NCBI RefSeq assembly: GCF_014652875.1
Contig: NZ_BMZQ01000003.1
Location: 124,001-188,000 of the forward strand
Origin: Tianweitania populi
GTDB lineage: Bacteria > Pseudomonadota > Alphaproteobacteria > Rhizobiales > Rhizobiaceae
DNA length: 64,000 nt
Direction of reading: 5' to 3'
The stretch's first letter is position 1. Each line of letters starts with the position of its first letter. A program made the position numbers and the translations under genes. Shown piece after piece: positions 1 through 8,899 of this stretch. The notes beneath the pieces are model-generated. The model worked only from the letters and a program-made list of their open reading frames with translations. It was not told where the DNA came from and searched no databases.

Positions 1-7
1 GCGATGG

Positions 8-433
8 TCATCGCGTGCGGGTATTCTCGTTCAGTCCCTTCACCCCGCCGGAATTCCACAGCTTGACGCGACCGGCATCGCCATCGAGCAGCACAAACGT
101 GTCCTGATAGGTGACGCCATACTGCGCCTTTAAAGCGGTTTCCCGATCATAGTCGGCGATGACGAGCGTAAGTTCAGGATCGATATCGTTCCATTTTTCC
201 TGAAGCTCGCTCAACGTCAGGATGCAGTTGGGACACCAGGTCGCGAAGAAGAACACCACCGTCTTGCCATTCCTGGCCAGCGCCTTCAGGTCGGTCTCGA
301 CGCCATACTGCACCAGCTGGGCTCTTTGAGTTTGCTCCTGGGCAAATGCCGGAGCTTGGACGGCGACCAGCGTCATCGAAACACATGCGAACGCAAGACA
401 TATGAAGGCTTCACGAAGACGGCTTGCAAGCAC
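8..433 (-). CDS. Exported thioredoxin-like protein
   Basis: A thioredoxin-fold protein of about 141 residues with a CPNC active-site motif in the context FFFATWCPNC, so probably a periplasmic thiol-disulfide oxidoreductase of the TlpA/ResA type. I chose a GTG start at 433 because GAGGA lies seven bases upstream and the product then begins with a clean signal peptide (basic LASRLR, a hydrophobic stretch, cleavage near APAFA-QE). The frame stays open to an ATG at 598, but the extra 55 residues are low-complexity and would bury the signal peptide. It is divergent from a YeeE/YedE sulfur permease, which suggests a role in sulfur or redox handling. The substrate cannot be read from the sequence. 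Confidence 0.75.
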   Translation of the reverse strand: MLASRLREAFICLAFACVSMTLVAVQAPAFAQEQTQRAQLVQYGVETDLKALARNGKTVVFFFATWCPNCILTLSELQEKWNDIDPELTLVIADYDRETALKAQYGVTYQDTFVLLDGDAGRVKLWNSGGVKGLNENTRTR

Positions 434-613
434 GGGACATTCCTCAAGGTTCGATTCAAAACTAACGCCCGACGTCGCTCTTCTGAAGAACGAGCCTTCC
501 ACAACCACAATCGGAGGAGGATAAATTTTCCTCCTGCGCGCACTTCTAGAAAGGCCATCGTTGTCTTGGCCGTTCGGAAAATGGGATAAGATCGTCATAG
601 AGGAATTACGCCT

Positions 614-1825
614 ATGACCGTCTCAGCCGTGACCGAAAGCCGGTTGCGTCCACCCATCGAAGTGTCGCCTTTGGCGACCATCCTGCTTGCAATCGTTCTC
701 GGCAGCATCGCTATCGGATGGCTGGTCAGCGCCACGCAGGCGCTTCTTTTTCTGACCGGCAGCATGCTTGGCATTGCCTTGTATCAAGCATCCTTCGGCT
801 TCACCGGCGGCTGGCGCCGCTTTGCGACCGAGGGTCGGTCGCGCGGGATGCGGACGCAGTTCCTGATGATCGGCTTGACGGCCATCATCTTCATTCCGCT
901 TCTCAGCGGCGTAAGTCCTTTTGATCAAACCCTCGTCGGTGCGTGGGCACCTGTCGGTGTTTCGGTTGTCCTCGGCGCGTTTCTTTTCGGCGCCGGAATG
1001 CAACTGGGCGGTGGTTGCGGCTCAGGCACACTGTTTACGGTCGGCGGCGGAAGCAGTCGCATGCTCGTGACGCTCACGGGCTTCGTGGTCGGGGCCGTCG
1101 TCGGCACGGCGCATCTGCCTTTCTGGCTATCTCTGCCATCCCTGCCGGCCATCAAGTTCGGAGAGGCCTTTGGTCCGCTGATCGGGACCGGCCTGACGCT
1201 TGCCGGCATAACCGCCATCATCGGCATTCTCGCTGTTTTCGAAAAGCGGCGGCACGGAAACGTGGAGTCTATCGTCTCAGGCTTGTCCGATTTCAAGGGC
1301 AGCAAGGTCCTGTTCGGTCCTTGGCCGCTGATCATCGCGGCTCTCGTCCTTGTCGCAGGCAACGTTATGACACTGCTGCTTGCCGGTCATCCCTGGTCGG
1401 TCACCTATGGTTTCGGTCTTTGGGGCGCAAAGATCTTTTCAGCCATCGGCATTCCGGTTGCAGACTGGGCCTTCTGGCAGGCGCCGGCGCAAAAGCTGGC
1501 ATTCACCCGAAGCGTGCTGTTTGATGTCACCTCGGTGATGAACTTCGGCGTGATCCTGGGTGCGGCGCTTGCGGCTTGTTTGGCGGGCCGGTTCGCCCAG
1601 AAATCGGATGTGCCGCTCGCCTCCTACGCAGCCGCCATCCTCGGCGGACTGTTGATGGGATATGGGGCCCGCCTGTCCTTTGGATGCAATATCGGCGCAT
1701 TGTTCAGCGGCATCGCATCGGGAAGCCTACATGGCTGGGTGTGGTTTGTCCTGGCCTACATAGGCAGCCTGCTCGGGATCGCGTTGCGCCCGCTCTTCGG
1801 CCTCGATGGGTTCAAGAAGGCATGA
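614..1825 (+). CDS. YeeE/YedE family sulfur-compound permease (TsuA-like)
   Basis: A polytopic membrane protein of 403 residues with the two internally related halves typical of YeeE/YedE (sulf_transp) proteins. Each half carries a Gly/Cys signature: GGGCGSGTL in the first and SFGCNIGALF in the second. In the thiosulfate transporter TsuA such cysteines form the substrate path. AGAGGA lies 8-9 bases before the ATG. The next gene overlaps by four bases (ATGA), so it is probably co-transcribed. Likely role: inner-membrane uptake of thiosulfate or a related sulfur compound. The exact substrate is inferred from the family. Confidence 0.85.
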   Translation: MTVSAVTESRLRPPIEVSPLATILLAIVLGSIAIGWLVSATQALLFLTGSMLGIALYQASFGFTGGWRRFATEGRSRGMRTQFLMIGLTAIIFIPLLSGVSPFDQTLVGAWAPVGVSVVLGAFLFGAGMQLGGGCGSGTLFTVGGGSSRMLVTLTGFVVGAVVGTAHLPFWLSLPSLPAIKFGEAFGPLIGTGLTLAGITAIIGILAVFEKRRHGNVESIVSGLSDFKGSKVLFGPWPLIIAALVLVAGNVMTLLLAGHPWSVTYGFGLWGAKIFSAIGIPVADWAFWQAPAQKLAFTRSVLFDVTSVMNFGVILGAALAACLAGRFAQKSDVPLASYAAAILGGLLMGYGARLSFGCNIGALFSGIASGSLHGWVWFVLAYIGSLLGIALRPLFGLDGFKKA

Positions 1826-2097
1826 GCAAGAAGAATACGCTGCTGTTCGGAGCGTCCCTCGCCGCCGCTCTCGGTGCGATCACCGCCGATTATGCTGCGA
1901 GCGAAGCGCCTCCAGCCGCCATCGCGAAGGATCAAACCTCCAATCCCTGCGCCGCAGCGCCACCCACAATGCCACGCCAGCGCAGCTATGATGATCTGGC
2001 AAACGAATATAGCGGCGGGCCTGCAGCTGCGCCGGCACCCGAACCTGCCCCACCCCCGGATCCGGCAAGCAATCCCTGCTCCGCCGGCACCCTCTGA
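1822..2097 (+). CDS. Small exported proline/alanine-rich protein, unknown function
   Basis: A 91-residue product starting at an ATG that overlaps the stop of the permease gene (ATGA). The N-terminus (MSKKNTLLFGASLAAALGA) looks like a signal peptide or anchor. The rest is Pro/Ala-rich with two similar SNPCA/SNPCS cysteine segments. I do not recognise a family. The tight coupling suggests an accessory of the upstream transporter, for example a periplasmic or membrane-tethered partner, but this rests only on gene order. Confidence 0.55.
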   Translation: MSKKNTLLFGASLAAALGAITADYAASEAPPAAIAKDQTSNPCAAAPPTMPRQRSYDDLANEYSGGPAAAPAPEPAPPPDPASNPCSAGTL

Positions 2098-2669
2098 TGG
2101 CATCCGAGGACCAAGTCCGTGCCACGCAGGAAATCGCCTATTGCGAAGCGATCCTTGCGAAGTCGAGCTCGAATGTGTTGCTTAAGGTTCTGCCTCAAAC
2201 CGGCTTAGAGACCTGGAAGCATTACCCTCAAACGGACGTCTATGATCCGCAGAGTGGTGCGCAATGGTATTATCATTGCCACGACGATTCTCCGGGGAAA
2301 GGAGAGCACGGGCACTTCCACTGCTTCGTCAGACCAGATGGAATGCACAGTGCCGCCTGCCACCTGATTGCAGTCGGCGTCGACCGGCTTGGTCATGTCA
2401 CCCGGCTGTTCACCGTCAATCAATGGGTGGTTGGCGGCGATTGGAGTGATGCCGAGACTACAAACAGCTACCTCGATCGTTTCAACGTCGAACTCGCCGA
2501 GCCGGACTACCTTGTGAATCGGTGGCTGACAGCGATCGTCACGCGCTATGAGGACATCATTCGCCAACTCAACCTTGATCGAGACCTTTGGCTTGAACAA
2601 CAGGATCGCGAGCTTGGCGATCTCCTCGCCGACAAGAACATCGAGGTTCTTTCGGAACTCAGGCTCTAG
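2097..2669 (+). CDS. Conserved hypothetical protein (possibly DUF6969-like)
   Basis: A soluble 190-residue protein whose ATG shares one base with the previous stop (TGATG), so it is the third gene of the unit. The central segment is rich in His and Trp (YYHCHDD, HGHFHCF, CHLIAV), which could bind a metal or cofactor, followed by VNQWVVGGDW and a C-terminal helical part. It resembles proteins I recall as DUF6969, but I cannot confirm that. Its coupling to a sulfur permease is the only functional clue. Confidence 0.6.
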   Translation: MASEDQVRATQEIAYCEAILAKSSSNVLLKVLPQTGLETWKHYPQTDVYDPQSGAQWYYHCHDDSPGKGEHGHFHCFVRPDGMHSAACHLIAVGVDRLGHVTRLFTVNQWVVGGDWSDAETTNSYLDRFNVELAEPDYLVNRWLTAIVTRYEDIIRQLNLDRDLWLEQQDRELGDLLADKNIEVLSELRL

Positions 2670-2689
2670 CGACTAGGTTTGTTCAGGTC

Positions 2690-3200
2690 GCGCCACATTG
2701 GTTTGAGCGAGATAGTGACACCTGATCTGGGGTCGATCTTCAACGACCTTGAACAAGCAGTCGCCTTTCGCGGTCAGGGTAGGGAACGCTGCACGCAATA
2801 CGACTATTCGTATGAAGCGGATGAGGATCGCCGCGTCATCGTTAAACGGATAAATGGTGCCACCGATGGATCCTATCTGTACTTGGTCGCCGACTTCGAC
2901 CTTTGGTTCGATGGTGCCGCTGATTGGGGTAGACATCGGCGTCCAGTCCGGCGACCTGCATCAGCCGCATGATTGACGGTGCAGAAGTCCAGTCCCCGGC
3001 AGAATATGCAGATGACGATGGATGCGCACCGATCCGTTCCGGGCAAGCTGTTCACCCTGATGGTTCATCTCTCCTCCTCCTCAAGTTCGGCGATGATCAT
3101 CGGCGTACCCATTGCTTGTCCCAGGCTGACAAGGTTGATGCTCTGCCACCGCCTGAAGTATCGCTGACAGAACCGAGCGGAGCAGCTGGCTAAAGGTTTA
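2690..3200 (-). pseudogene. Remnant of a succinylglutamate desuccinylase/aspartoacylase-type deacylase
   Basis: No intact gene fits this stretch. The minus strand holds pieces of a recognisable C-terminal domain in shifting frames: LGQAMGTPMIIAELEEE near 3100, RLMQVAGLDAD near 2960, and then SGTIEPKVEVGDQVQIG plus LTAKGDCLFKV between about 2930 and 2730. The order and wording resemble the C-terminus of AstE/DoeB-like zinc deacylases. Frame changes and a stop break it. The family assignment comes from remembered motif style and is tentative. Confidence 0.35.
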
Positions 3201-3424
3201 GGCCGAATACAAGGGTGTTCATGTCCAACTTCATCGCCCCGATCGTCAGGCATGGTATACGACATTGCCCCACCTTCTGGTTGGCGAGAGGGCACCGGTA
3301 TCTGAAAGCCGCATGCACCTTCCTTACCCCAAGCCAAAGATCGATTAACATGCCTTACCCAATCAACCCTGGGGATGAGGACCTGTCTGGTTGACTTCCA
3401 GACTGTAGGGCTGCAACCTCCTGT

Positions 3425-3511
3425 TATTCCGAGGGGCGCACGTGACCGTGCTGAGATGGCGTTGAGCCAGCACCCTTGAACCTGATCCGGGTCATGCCGG
3501 CGTAGGAACGG
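3425..3511 (+). promoter_or_regulatory. TPP riboswitch (THI element)
   Basis: The stretch contains the thi-box signature: GAGGGGCGCA at 3431, CTGAGAT at 3451, then ACCCTTGAACCTGATC and GGGTCATGCCGGCGTAGGAA through 3508. These are the conserved pyrimidine-sensing and pyrophosphate-sensing helices of a thiamine-pyrophosphate aptamer. It lies directly upstream of five thiamine genes in the same direction. In this bacterial group such elements usually turn off translation or transcription when TPP is plentiful. The expression platform is short and I could not resolve it. Confidence 0.92.
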
Positions 3512-3629
3512 AATGTGCGTCGAGCGCTCCTCTGTCTTCCGCTGTTTGTGCCTGATCGTCTTGGACGCTGGGGCAATGGCGACGTTTGTTTTCGGGAAGG
3601 CTGAGCACGCGACTGGCAGGGGGCTGCTC

Positions 3630-4382
3630 ATGCCCTTGCGCGCGGTCGCAGCAACGATCGGCGCCATGATGGTTGTCTGCTTGGTGTGGCAGTTGGCGAT
3701 CTGGGTCCTCGATCCGCCCTCGTTCATGCTCCCGTCCCCCCTTCGTGTTGCAGCCACGCTAATCGAGCGCGCTCCGTTTCTTTTGCGCGAAAGCTTCGTG
3801 ACCGGGCTGGAAATATGGCTCGGCCTTTTCTTCGGCATCACGGCCGGCGCATCTATCGGCCTTTCCGTTGTTGCCTTTCCGCGCTTCGGGCGCTTGCTTT
3901 GGCCCGTTCTCCTGGTCCTGCAAGCGATGCCGGTTTTCGCATTGGCACCTCTCCTGGTCCTCTGGTTCGGCTTCGGGCTCACTTCCAAGATCGTGATGGC
4001 GGGGCTGATCATCTTCTTTCCCGTTGCTTCCGCCTATGCCGATGGGCTGCGACGGATCGATCCCAACCTTTTAGATGCCACGGCCATGACGGAGGCGTCC
4101 CATCTGCAGGCGCTGTGGCATGTTCGCGTCCCGCTTGCTCTTCCGGCACTCGCGACAGGGATCCGGGTGGCGGCACCGTTGGCGCCGCTCGGCGCCGTGA
4201 TCAGCGAATGGGTGGGTGCTTCGGGCGGGCTGGGCTTCGTGATGCTGCAGGCCAATGCACGAATGCAGACCGACACGGTCTTTGCAGCTCTCACTTTGCT
4301 GGCGGCAACCACGCTGTTCCTGCGCTTCCTCGCGGATGCGCTCACCCGACGGATCGCCCCCTGGGCTCCCGAAACCCGCTGA
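3630..4382 (+). CDS. thiX: Thiamine-precursor ABC transporter permease ThiX
   Basis: A BPD_transp_1 family permease (SsuC/TauC-like) of about 250 residues with six predicted membrane spans and the EAA loop (TEASHLQALWHVRVPLALPA). I favour the ATG at 3630: AGGGGG sits six bases upstream and the start then falls about 15 residues before the first helix. The frame is open from 3513, which would add 39 residues running into the riboswitch. With ThiY it should import a hydroxymethylpyrimidine-type thiamine precursor. No ThiZ ATPase gene is present in the operon. Confidence 0.85.
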   Translation: MPLRAVAATIGAMMVVCLVWQLAIWVLDPPSFMLPSPLRVAATLIERAPFLLRESFVTGLEIWLGLFFGITAGASIGLSVVAFPRFGRLLWPVLLVLQAMPVFALAPLLVLWFGFGLTSKIVMAGLIIFFPVASAYADGLRRIDPNLLDATAMTEASHLQALWHVRVPLALPALATGIRVAAPLAPLGAVISEWVGASGGLGFVMLQANARMQTDTVFAALTLLAATTLFLRFLADALTRRIAPWAPETR

Positions 4383-4401
4383 TACCAAACGGATCGCCTT
4401 C

Positions 4402-5343
4402 ATGTTCAAAGTCACATCTCTTGCCGCCAGTCTGCTTTTCGGGTCCCTTGTGCCGGCCTTCGCTGCCGACAAGCTGTCCGTGCTCCTGGAATGGTACGTA
4501 AACCCGGATCACGCGCCGCTGGTGGTTGCACGGGAGAAGGGCTTCTTCGCGGTTCATGGGCTGGAAGTGGACCTTCTTCCGCCTGCCGATCCAGCCGCCC
4601 CGCCTCGTCTCGTTGCGGCTGGCCAAGCGGACGTAGCCGTGCATTACCAGCCCAACCTTTACCTCGATCACGCGAATGGTCTTGACCTCCGGCGCTTCGG
4701 CACACTGGTGGAAACGCCGTTGAATACACTCACGGTGTTGGCTGATGGCCCGATCAAAACGCTGAAGGATCTTAAGGGAAAGCGCGTTGGCTTTTCCGTT
4801 TCTGGGTTCGAGACAGCTTTGCTGAACGGACTCCTTCGCAGTGCTGGACTGACCGACCAAGACGTGACCTTGGTCAACGTCAACTTCTCGCTTTCTCCAT
4901 CGCTGATCAGCGGCGGCGTCGACGCAACAATCGGCGGCTATCGCAACTTCGAGCTGACCCAGATGCGGCTGGCGGGCCATGAGGGGCGCGCCTTCTTTCC
5001 CGAAGAGCATGGCGTGCCGGCCTATGACGAACTGATCTTCGTCACCCGCAAGGACCTAGTGAACGACTCGCGCCTGCCGCGCTTCCTTGCGGCGGTGGAA
5101 GAGGCCGCCATCTATCTCACCAATCACCCGGAAGAGAGCTGGACGCTTTTCATCAAGGCCTACCCCGATCTGGACGACGAGCTGAACCGGCAAGCCTGGA
5201 TCGATACGCTGCCGCGTTTCGCGAAGCGTCCAGCGGCTCTCGACGCGCTCCGCTATCGCCGTTTTGGGCAGTTCATGGCGGACTCGGGTTTGATCAAGCA
5301 GGCTCCCGTTATCTCCGACATTGCAGTGGAGCTTGGCCAATGA
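4402..5343 (+). CDS. thiY: Hydroxymethylpyrimidine-precursor binding protein ThiY
   Basis: A periplasmic binding protein of the NMT1/THI5-like family, 313 residues. The ATG at 4402 gives a signal peptide ending near PAFA-ADKL. The family opening LEWYVNPDHAPLVVAREKGFF and LVAAGQADVAVHYQPN segments follow; these match ThiY, which binds formylaminopyrimidine or related HMP precursors for the ABC importer. It is separated from thiX by 19 bases and overlaps thiM by four bases (ATGA), which places it firmly in the riboswitch-controlled operon. Confidence 0.9.
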   Translation: MFKVTSLAASLLFGSLVPAFAADKLSVLLEWYVNPDHAPLVVAREKGFFAVHGLEVDLLPPADPAAPPRLVAAGQADVAVHYQPNLYLDHANGLDLRRFGTLVETPLNTLTVLADGPIKTLKDLKGKRVGFSVSGFETALLNGLLRSAGLTDQDVTLVNVNFSLSPSLISGGVDATIGGYRNFELTQMRLAGHEGRAFFPEEHGVPAYDELIFVTRKDLVNDSRLPRFLAAVEEAAIYLTNHPEESWTLFIKAYPDLDDELNRQAWIDTLPRFAKRPAALDALRYRRFGQFMADSGLIKQAPVISDIAVELGQ

Positions 5344-6071
5344 GCCTCGACATCGACCGCCTCGCGGCGCTGCCGGAGCGGTTGCGCAAGAAAGGGCCGC
5401 GCGTGCATTGTCTCCTCAACACCGTCGCGCAGAAGTTCGTGGCGGACGGCCTATCGGCGATTGGATGCACGCCGTCCATGACGTCGAGCCTGGACGAAGT
5501 AGCGCAGTTCACGGAACGAGCAGATGCGCTTCTGGTCAATCTGGGCACTTCGACACCGGAAATGCGCGAGACCATTGCTGTCGCCGTCAGCGCTTCCAGG
5601 GAAGCAAGCAAGCCCTTCATCCTCGATCCCGTAAAGGCCTATGCTTCAACGGTCCGCCACGACTTCGCTAAAGAACTGATCGCGCGCGAACCTTACGCGG
5701 TGAAGCTCAACCGCGCTGAGATGGATGATCTTCACCCCGTTGCGACCCCGCACATGCTTGTGGTCGAGACCGGCTCAAAGGACCGCATCACCAATGGCGA
5801 AACAACCGTAGCGGTCGAAAATGGCCATCCATGGCTGGCGATGGTGACCGCCACCGGATGCCTCGCCGGTGCCGTGATCGCAGCCGCTGCTGCGGTGGAA
5901 GATGACCCACTGCATGCAGGCATTGGTGCAATGGCGCTTCTCGGGATTGGGGCGGAAATGGCCGCGCAACGCAGCCGAGGCCCCGGCACCTTCGCACCCG
6001 AACTGCTCGACGCGCTGGCAAGCATCGAGGCTGACGACATCCGCGTACGGTTGAGGCTCGTTCATGATTGA
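5340..6071 (+). CDS. thiM: Hydroxyethylthiazole kinase
   Basis: ThiM, 243 residues, a ribokinase-fold enzyme that phosphorylates 4-methyl-5-(2-hydroxyethyl)thiazole with ATP in thiamine salvage. Visible hallmarks are HCLLNTVAQKFVADGL near the N-terminus, ILDPVKAY, KLNRAEM and the ATP-site motif ATGCLAGAV, where the Cys-Gly region forms the anion hole. The length is slightly short for the family (about 260-270). It overlaps thiY by four bases and thiE by eight, consistent with translational coupling. Confidence 0.93.
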   Translation: MSLDIDRLAALPERLRKKGPRVHCLLNTVAQKFVADGLSAIGCTPSMTSSLDEVAQFTERADALLVNLGTSTPEMRETIAVAVSASREASKPFILDPVKAYASTVRHDFAKELIAREPYAVKLNRAEMDDLHPVATPHMLVVETGSKDRITNGETTVAVENGHPWLAMVTATGCLAGAVIAAAAAVEDDPLHAGIGAMALLGIGAEMAAQRSRGPGTFAPELLDALASIEADDIRVRLRLVHD

Positions 6072-6717
6072 CCTTCGTCTTTATGCCCTGGTTGATGCAT
6101 CGCTGGGTCGCGCAAAACTGCCCGAACTTGCACGCTTGGCCGCAAACGGCGGAGCGACCCTGATCCAGTATCGCGATAAGAGCGGCGGAACACGGGAGAT
6201 GGTGGAGTGCGCCTCTGCGATCGGAGCGGCACTCAGCGGAACGGGCGTCCCGCTTCTCATTAATGACCGTGTGGATGTCGCGCTCGCCAGCGGTGCGGCC
6301 GGCGTGCATCTCGGCCGTGAGGACATGGCGGTAACGCAGGCTCGCGCTATCCTCGGTCGCGAAGCCATTATCGGATCGACGGTCAAGAACGAGCAGGATG
6401 CGGCAGCTTTGGGTGCGGCCCCCGTGGACTACGCTTGTATCGGCGGCGTGTTCGAGACTTTGTCCAAACACAATCCCGATGCGCCCGTAGGTCTTGGAGG
6501 CCTGACTTTTCTGCGGAGGCAGCTGGCCGACCTTCGTCCGTCAATGCCGGTCGGCGCTATTGCTGGGATCGATCTTCAACGCGTGCCTCAAGCCATCGCA
6601 GCAGGCGCCGACGGCGTAGCGGTCATATCAGCGATTTTTCAGCATGCCGATCCAGGCGCAGCAGCTGCTGCTCTGAGGCAGGCCGTGGACGAAGCGCTGG
6701 AGCGACGAACCGCATGA
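6064..6717 (+). CDS. thiE: Thiamine-phosphate synthase
   Basis: ThiE, 217 residues, a TIM-barrel enzyme joining HMP-pyrophosphate and thiazole-phosphate to make thiamine monophosphate. The family motifs are clear: [57 protein letters not shown] and VGAIAGIDL. It overlaps thiM (8 bases) and thiD (ATGA), so thiM, thiE and thiD supply both halves of the molecule and the joining step. Confidence 0.94.
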   Translation: MIDLRLYALVDASLGRAKLPELARLAANGGATLIQYRDKSGGTREMVECASAIGAALSGTGVPLLINDRVDVALASGAAGVHLGREDMAVTQARAILGREAIIGSTVKNEQDAAALGAAPVDYACIGGVFETLSKHNPDAPVGLGGLTFLRRQLADLRPSMPVGAIAGIDLQRVPQAIAAGADGVAVISAIFQHADPGAAAAALRQAVDEALERRTA

Positions 6718-7517
6718 CGACCCCAATTGCTTTGACCATCGCCGGTTCCGACTCCAGCGGCGGCGCCGGCATCCAGGCCGATCTCAAGACGTTCTCGGCA
6801 CTCGGTGTTTACGGCGCGAGCGCAATCACGGCCATTACCGCGCAGAACACGCGGGGCGTGACGGCTGTGGAGGACCTGTCGCCCGCAATCATCGCGGCAC
6901 AGATCGACGCGGTGCTATCGGATCTTGCGGTCGGTGCGATCAAGATCGGCATGGTGTCTAGGGTTGAGACTGCACATGCTGTTGCCGCCGCTCTTCGACG
7001 GCATGGCCGACGCGCGGTGCTTGATCCCGTCATGGTGGCGACCTCCGGCGACAGGCTTCTGCAGCCCGACGCGGTGGAAGCGCTGCGCACCGAGCTTCTG
7101 CCCTTGTCGGATCTCGTCACGCCCAACCTGCCGGAGGCTGCAATTCTTGCCGACAGTCCGGTCGCGCAAGACGAGCGGACGATAACCGCGCAAGCCGAGC
7201 GCATCCTTGCGCTGGGCGCGAAGTCTGTGCTGATCAAGGGCGGGCATGGCAAAGGCGAGACAAGCACCGACCTGCTTTTCGATGGCATGAACATTCGCCG
7301 TTTTGAAGCACCGAGGCTGAAAACCACGCACGATCATGGAACGGGCTGCACCCTCTCAGCTGCGATTGCGGCTGGTATCGCGCTAGGGCTTCCGCTGGAT
7401 GAGGCTGTGAGGCAGGCAAAAGCCTTTTTGCATGAAGCGCTCCGAAGTGCTGATCGGCTTCACGTTGGCTCGGGCCGAGGTCCGGTGCACCACTTTCATC
7501 GCTGGTGGAAAGCATGA
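6714..7517 (+). CDS. thiD: Hydroxymethylpyrimidine/phosphomethylpyrimidine kinase
   Basis: ThiD, 267 residues from the ATG overlapping the thiE stop. It opens with the diagnostic [20 protein letters not shown] and carries [30 protein letters not shown] and the catalytic anion-hole segment [13 protein letters not shown]. It makes HMP-pyrophosphate in two steps, which feeds ThiE. The frame is open far upstream into thiE, but the first residues are fixed by the family. Its 3' end overlaps the convergent ArsR gene by 22 bases. Confidence 0.94.
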   Translation: MTTPIALTIAGSDSSGGAGIQADLKTFSALGVYGASAITAITAQNTRGVTAVEDLSPAIIAAQIDAVLSDLAVGAIKIGMVSRVETAHAVAAALRRHGRRAVLDPVMVATSGDRLLQPDAVEALRTELLPLSDLVTPNLPEAAILADSPVAQDERTITAQAERILALGAKSVLIKGGHGKGETSTDLLFDGMNIRRFEAPRLKTTHDHGTGCTLSAAIAAGIALGLPLDEAVRQAKAFLHEALRSADRLHVGSGRGPVHHFHRWWKA

Positions 7518-7888
7518 CCCGACATCATCTCACCAACGCTATCGTCGAGGCGCGCGCCGCGCCAAATGGCGGATGCGCTTGGATCCGGGAACAGCAGGCG
7601 GAGATGGCCGATAAGCTGAGAAGCGCGGGGGTCGGAAAGACGATAGCTCACCGCGCGCGCCGTGCGCTGCCCTTCGATAAGGCCGGCCCTTCGCAACGCG
7701 CCGATTTGTTGCGATAGCGTCGGTTGGTGCACATCCAAAATAGCTTCGAGTTCACTCACGGTGCGGGCGCCTTCGGAAAGCACGCACAGGATCGACAGCC
7801 GCACAGGATTGCCGAGCGCCCTCAAAAAGTCAGACGCCGCACCGATCGCCTGGCACTGAATTTTCGGCTCCCGGCTTTTGGTCAGCAT
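7496..7888 (-). CDS. ArsR-family winged-helix regulator (BigR/YgaV-like)
   Basis: A 130-residue ArsR/SmtB-fold repressor starting at the ATG at 7888 (AGGG eight bases upstream). The helix-turn-helix reads TVSELEAILDVHQPTLSQQI and is followed by a wing (GQRTARAVSYRLSD). The style is that of BigR/SqrR/YgaV sulfur-responsive repressors. It has Cys residues in IQCQAIG and ILCVLSEG, but the second sensor Cys expected near the C-terminus is absent (LLFPDP). It is divergent from the sulfonate operon at 8045, which is its likely target; thiD is convergent. Confidence 0.8.
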   Translation of the reverse strand: MLTKSREPKIQCQAIGAASDFLRALGNPVRLSILCVLSEGARTVSELEAILDVHQPTLSQQIGALRRAGLIEGQRTARAVSYRLSDPRASQLIGHLRLLFPDPSASAIWRGARLDDSVGEMMSGHAFHQR

Positions 7889-8044
7889 CGATCGATCCCT
7901 GTTTGTCACCTCGTGTCCCAGAAGCGTTTGGTTGGACAGACAGCTTTTTCCAACAATGGCCGAAGGAATGGAAGTCGGTGCCTCATCACCCCGCTGGGAG
8001 TCATTATACAAAAAGGTATATCGACACGAACCTTGATTTCCAGC

Positions 8045-8899
8045 GTGACCTTGAAAATCGGCTTTCACCCTAACAACCTGCATTTGACACTGGCTTCGCA
8101 CTGGCCAGGGGCATTCAAGACCCTGCGGCCGGACTTCATCCGCTACGAGGAAGGTCGCGACACGGCAGTGAAGCTTGCACGCGGCGAGATCGACTTGGGC
8201 GGCACAGGTTCGACCCCGCCGATCATCGCAGCGGTCAACGGGATGTCGGTGATCTACGCTGCCGCTTCCGCACCGCGCCCGGCCAACGGAGCGATCTTGG
8301 TGAAAAAGGGCGCAGGCGTTGAACGCATTGCGGATCTTTCGAACAAGCCCGTCGCGCTCGTTGATGGTTCCTTTCTGACATACTTTCTTGCCCGCAGCCT
8401 CGAAGAGGCCGGGCTCAACCTGGGCAATGTCGAACGCCGCGACCTCCCGCCCGCTCAGTCGCGCGAGTTGCTGTTATCCGGCGAGGTGGCTGCATGGCTG
8501 GCCATGGCGCCCCACCTGGAACAGGCACTCGGTGAAGGAGACTTTCAGGTCCTCGCCCATTGCGGCACTACCATCCCTAACCGCTCGCTGTTCTGGACCA
8601 GCAAAGAGCGCGCCCTCTCGGCCGAAACACTCGCAACGTTCCAGAGCGAACTTGCCGAACTCGGCCAAGCGATAACGGCCGATCCAGAGCAGGCTGCGAG
8701 GCTTCTTTCACCCGATGGCGGCGAGCGCGAGCGCCGGGCCTGGACGCGCATCGTCAGCGAGCGCAACTGGCGCATCGATCCCGCGGATGCTGAATTGCTG
8801 TGGGAGCAGCAGAGGGAGGCGGACACGCTGTTTCGCCATGGTGCGCTGGAACGCAGCGTGCAGATCGCCGAACAGAACGGGAAGGCAGCGCTGTCATGA
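8045..8899 (+). CDS. SsuA/TauA-like substrate-binding protein without a signal peptide
   Basis: An SsuA/NMT1-type periplasmic-binding fold protein of about 284 residues from a GTG at 8045 (TTG codons at 8033 and 8051 are alternatives). The product enters the first beta strand at once (VTLKIGFHPNNLHLTLASHW), so no export signal is visible. The typical GEIDLGGTGSTPPIIAA segment follows. The frame is open upstream to 7724, but that part encodes a poor sequence antisense to the ArsR gene. It overlaps the monooxygenase gene by ATGA. A second binding protein with a normal signal peptide closes the operon. Confidence 0.8.
   Translation: MTLKIGFHPNNLHLTLASHWPGAFKTLRPDFIRYEEGRDTAVKLARGEIDLGGTGSTPPIIAAVNGMSVIYAAASAPRPANGAILVKKGAGVERIADLSNKPVALVDGSFLTYFLARSLEEAGLNLGNVERRDLPPAQSRELLLSGEVAAWLAMAPHLEQALGEGDFQVLAHCGTTIPNRSLFWTSKERALSAETLATFQSELAELGQAITADPEQAARLLSPDGGERERRAWTRIVSERNWRIDPADAELLWEQQREADTLFRHGALERSVQIAEQNGKAALS

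Noticed and set aside
3065-4012. A 315-codon open frame on the minus strand
   Set aside because: It is antisense to thiX and the TPP riboswitch, is Arg/Thr-rich and has no domain in its upstream two thirds. Only its last 40 codons contain deacylase-like debris, which I list separately.
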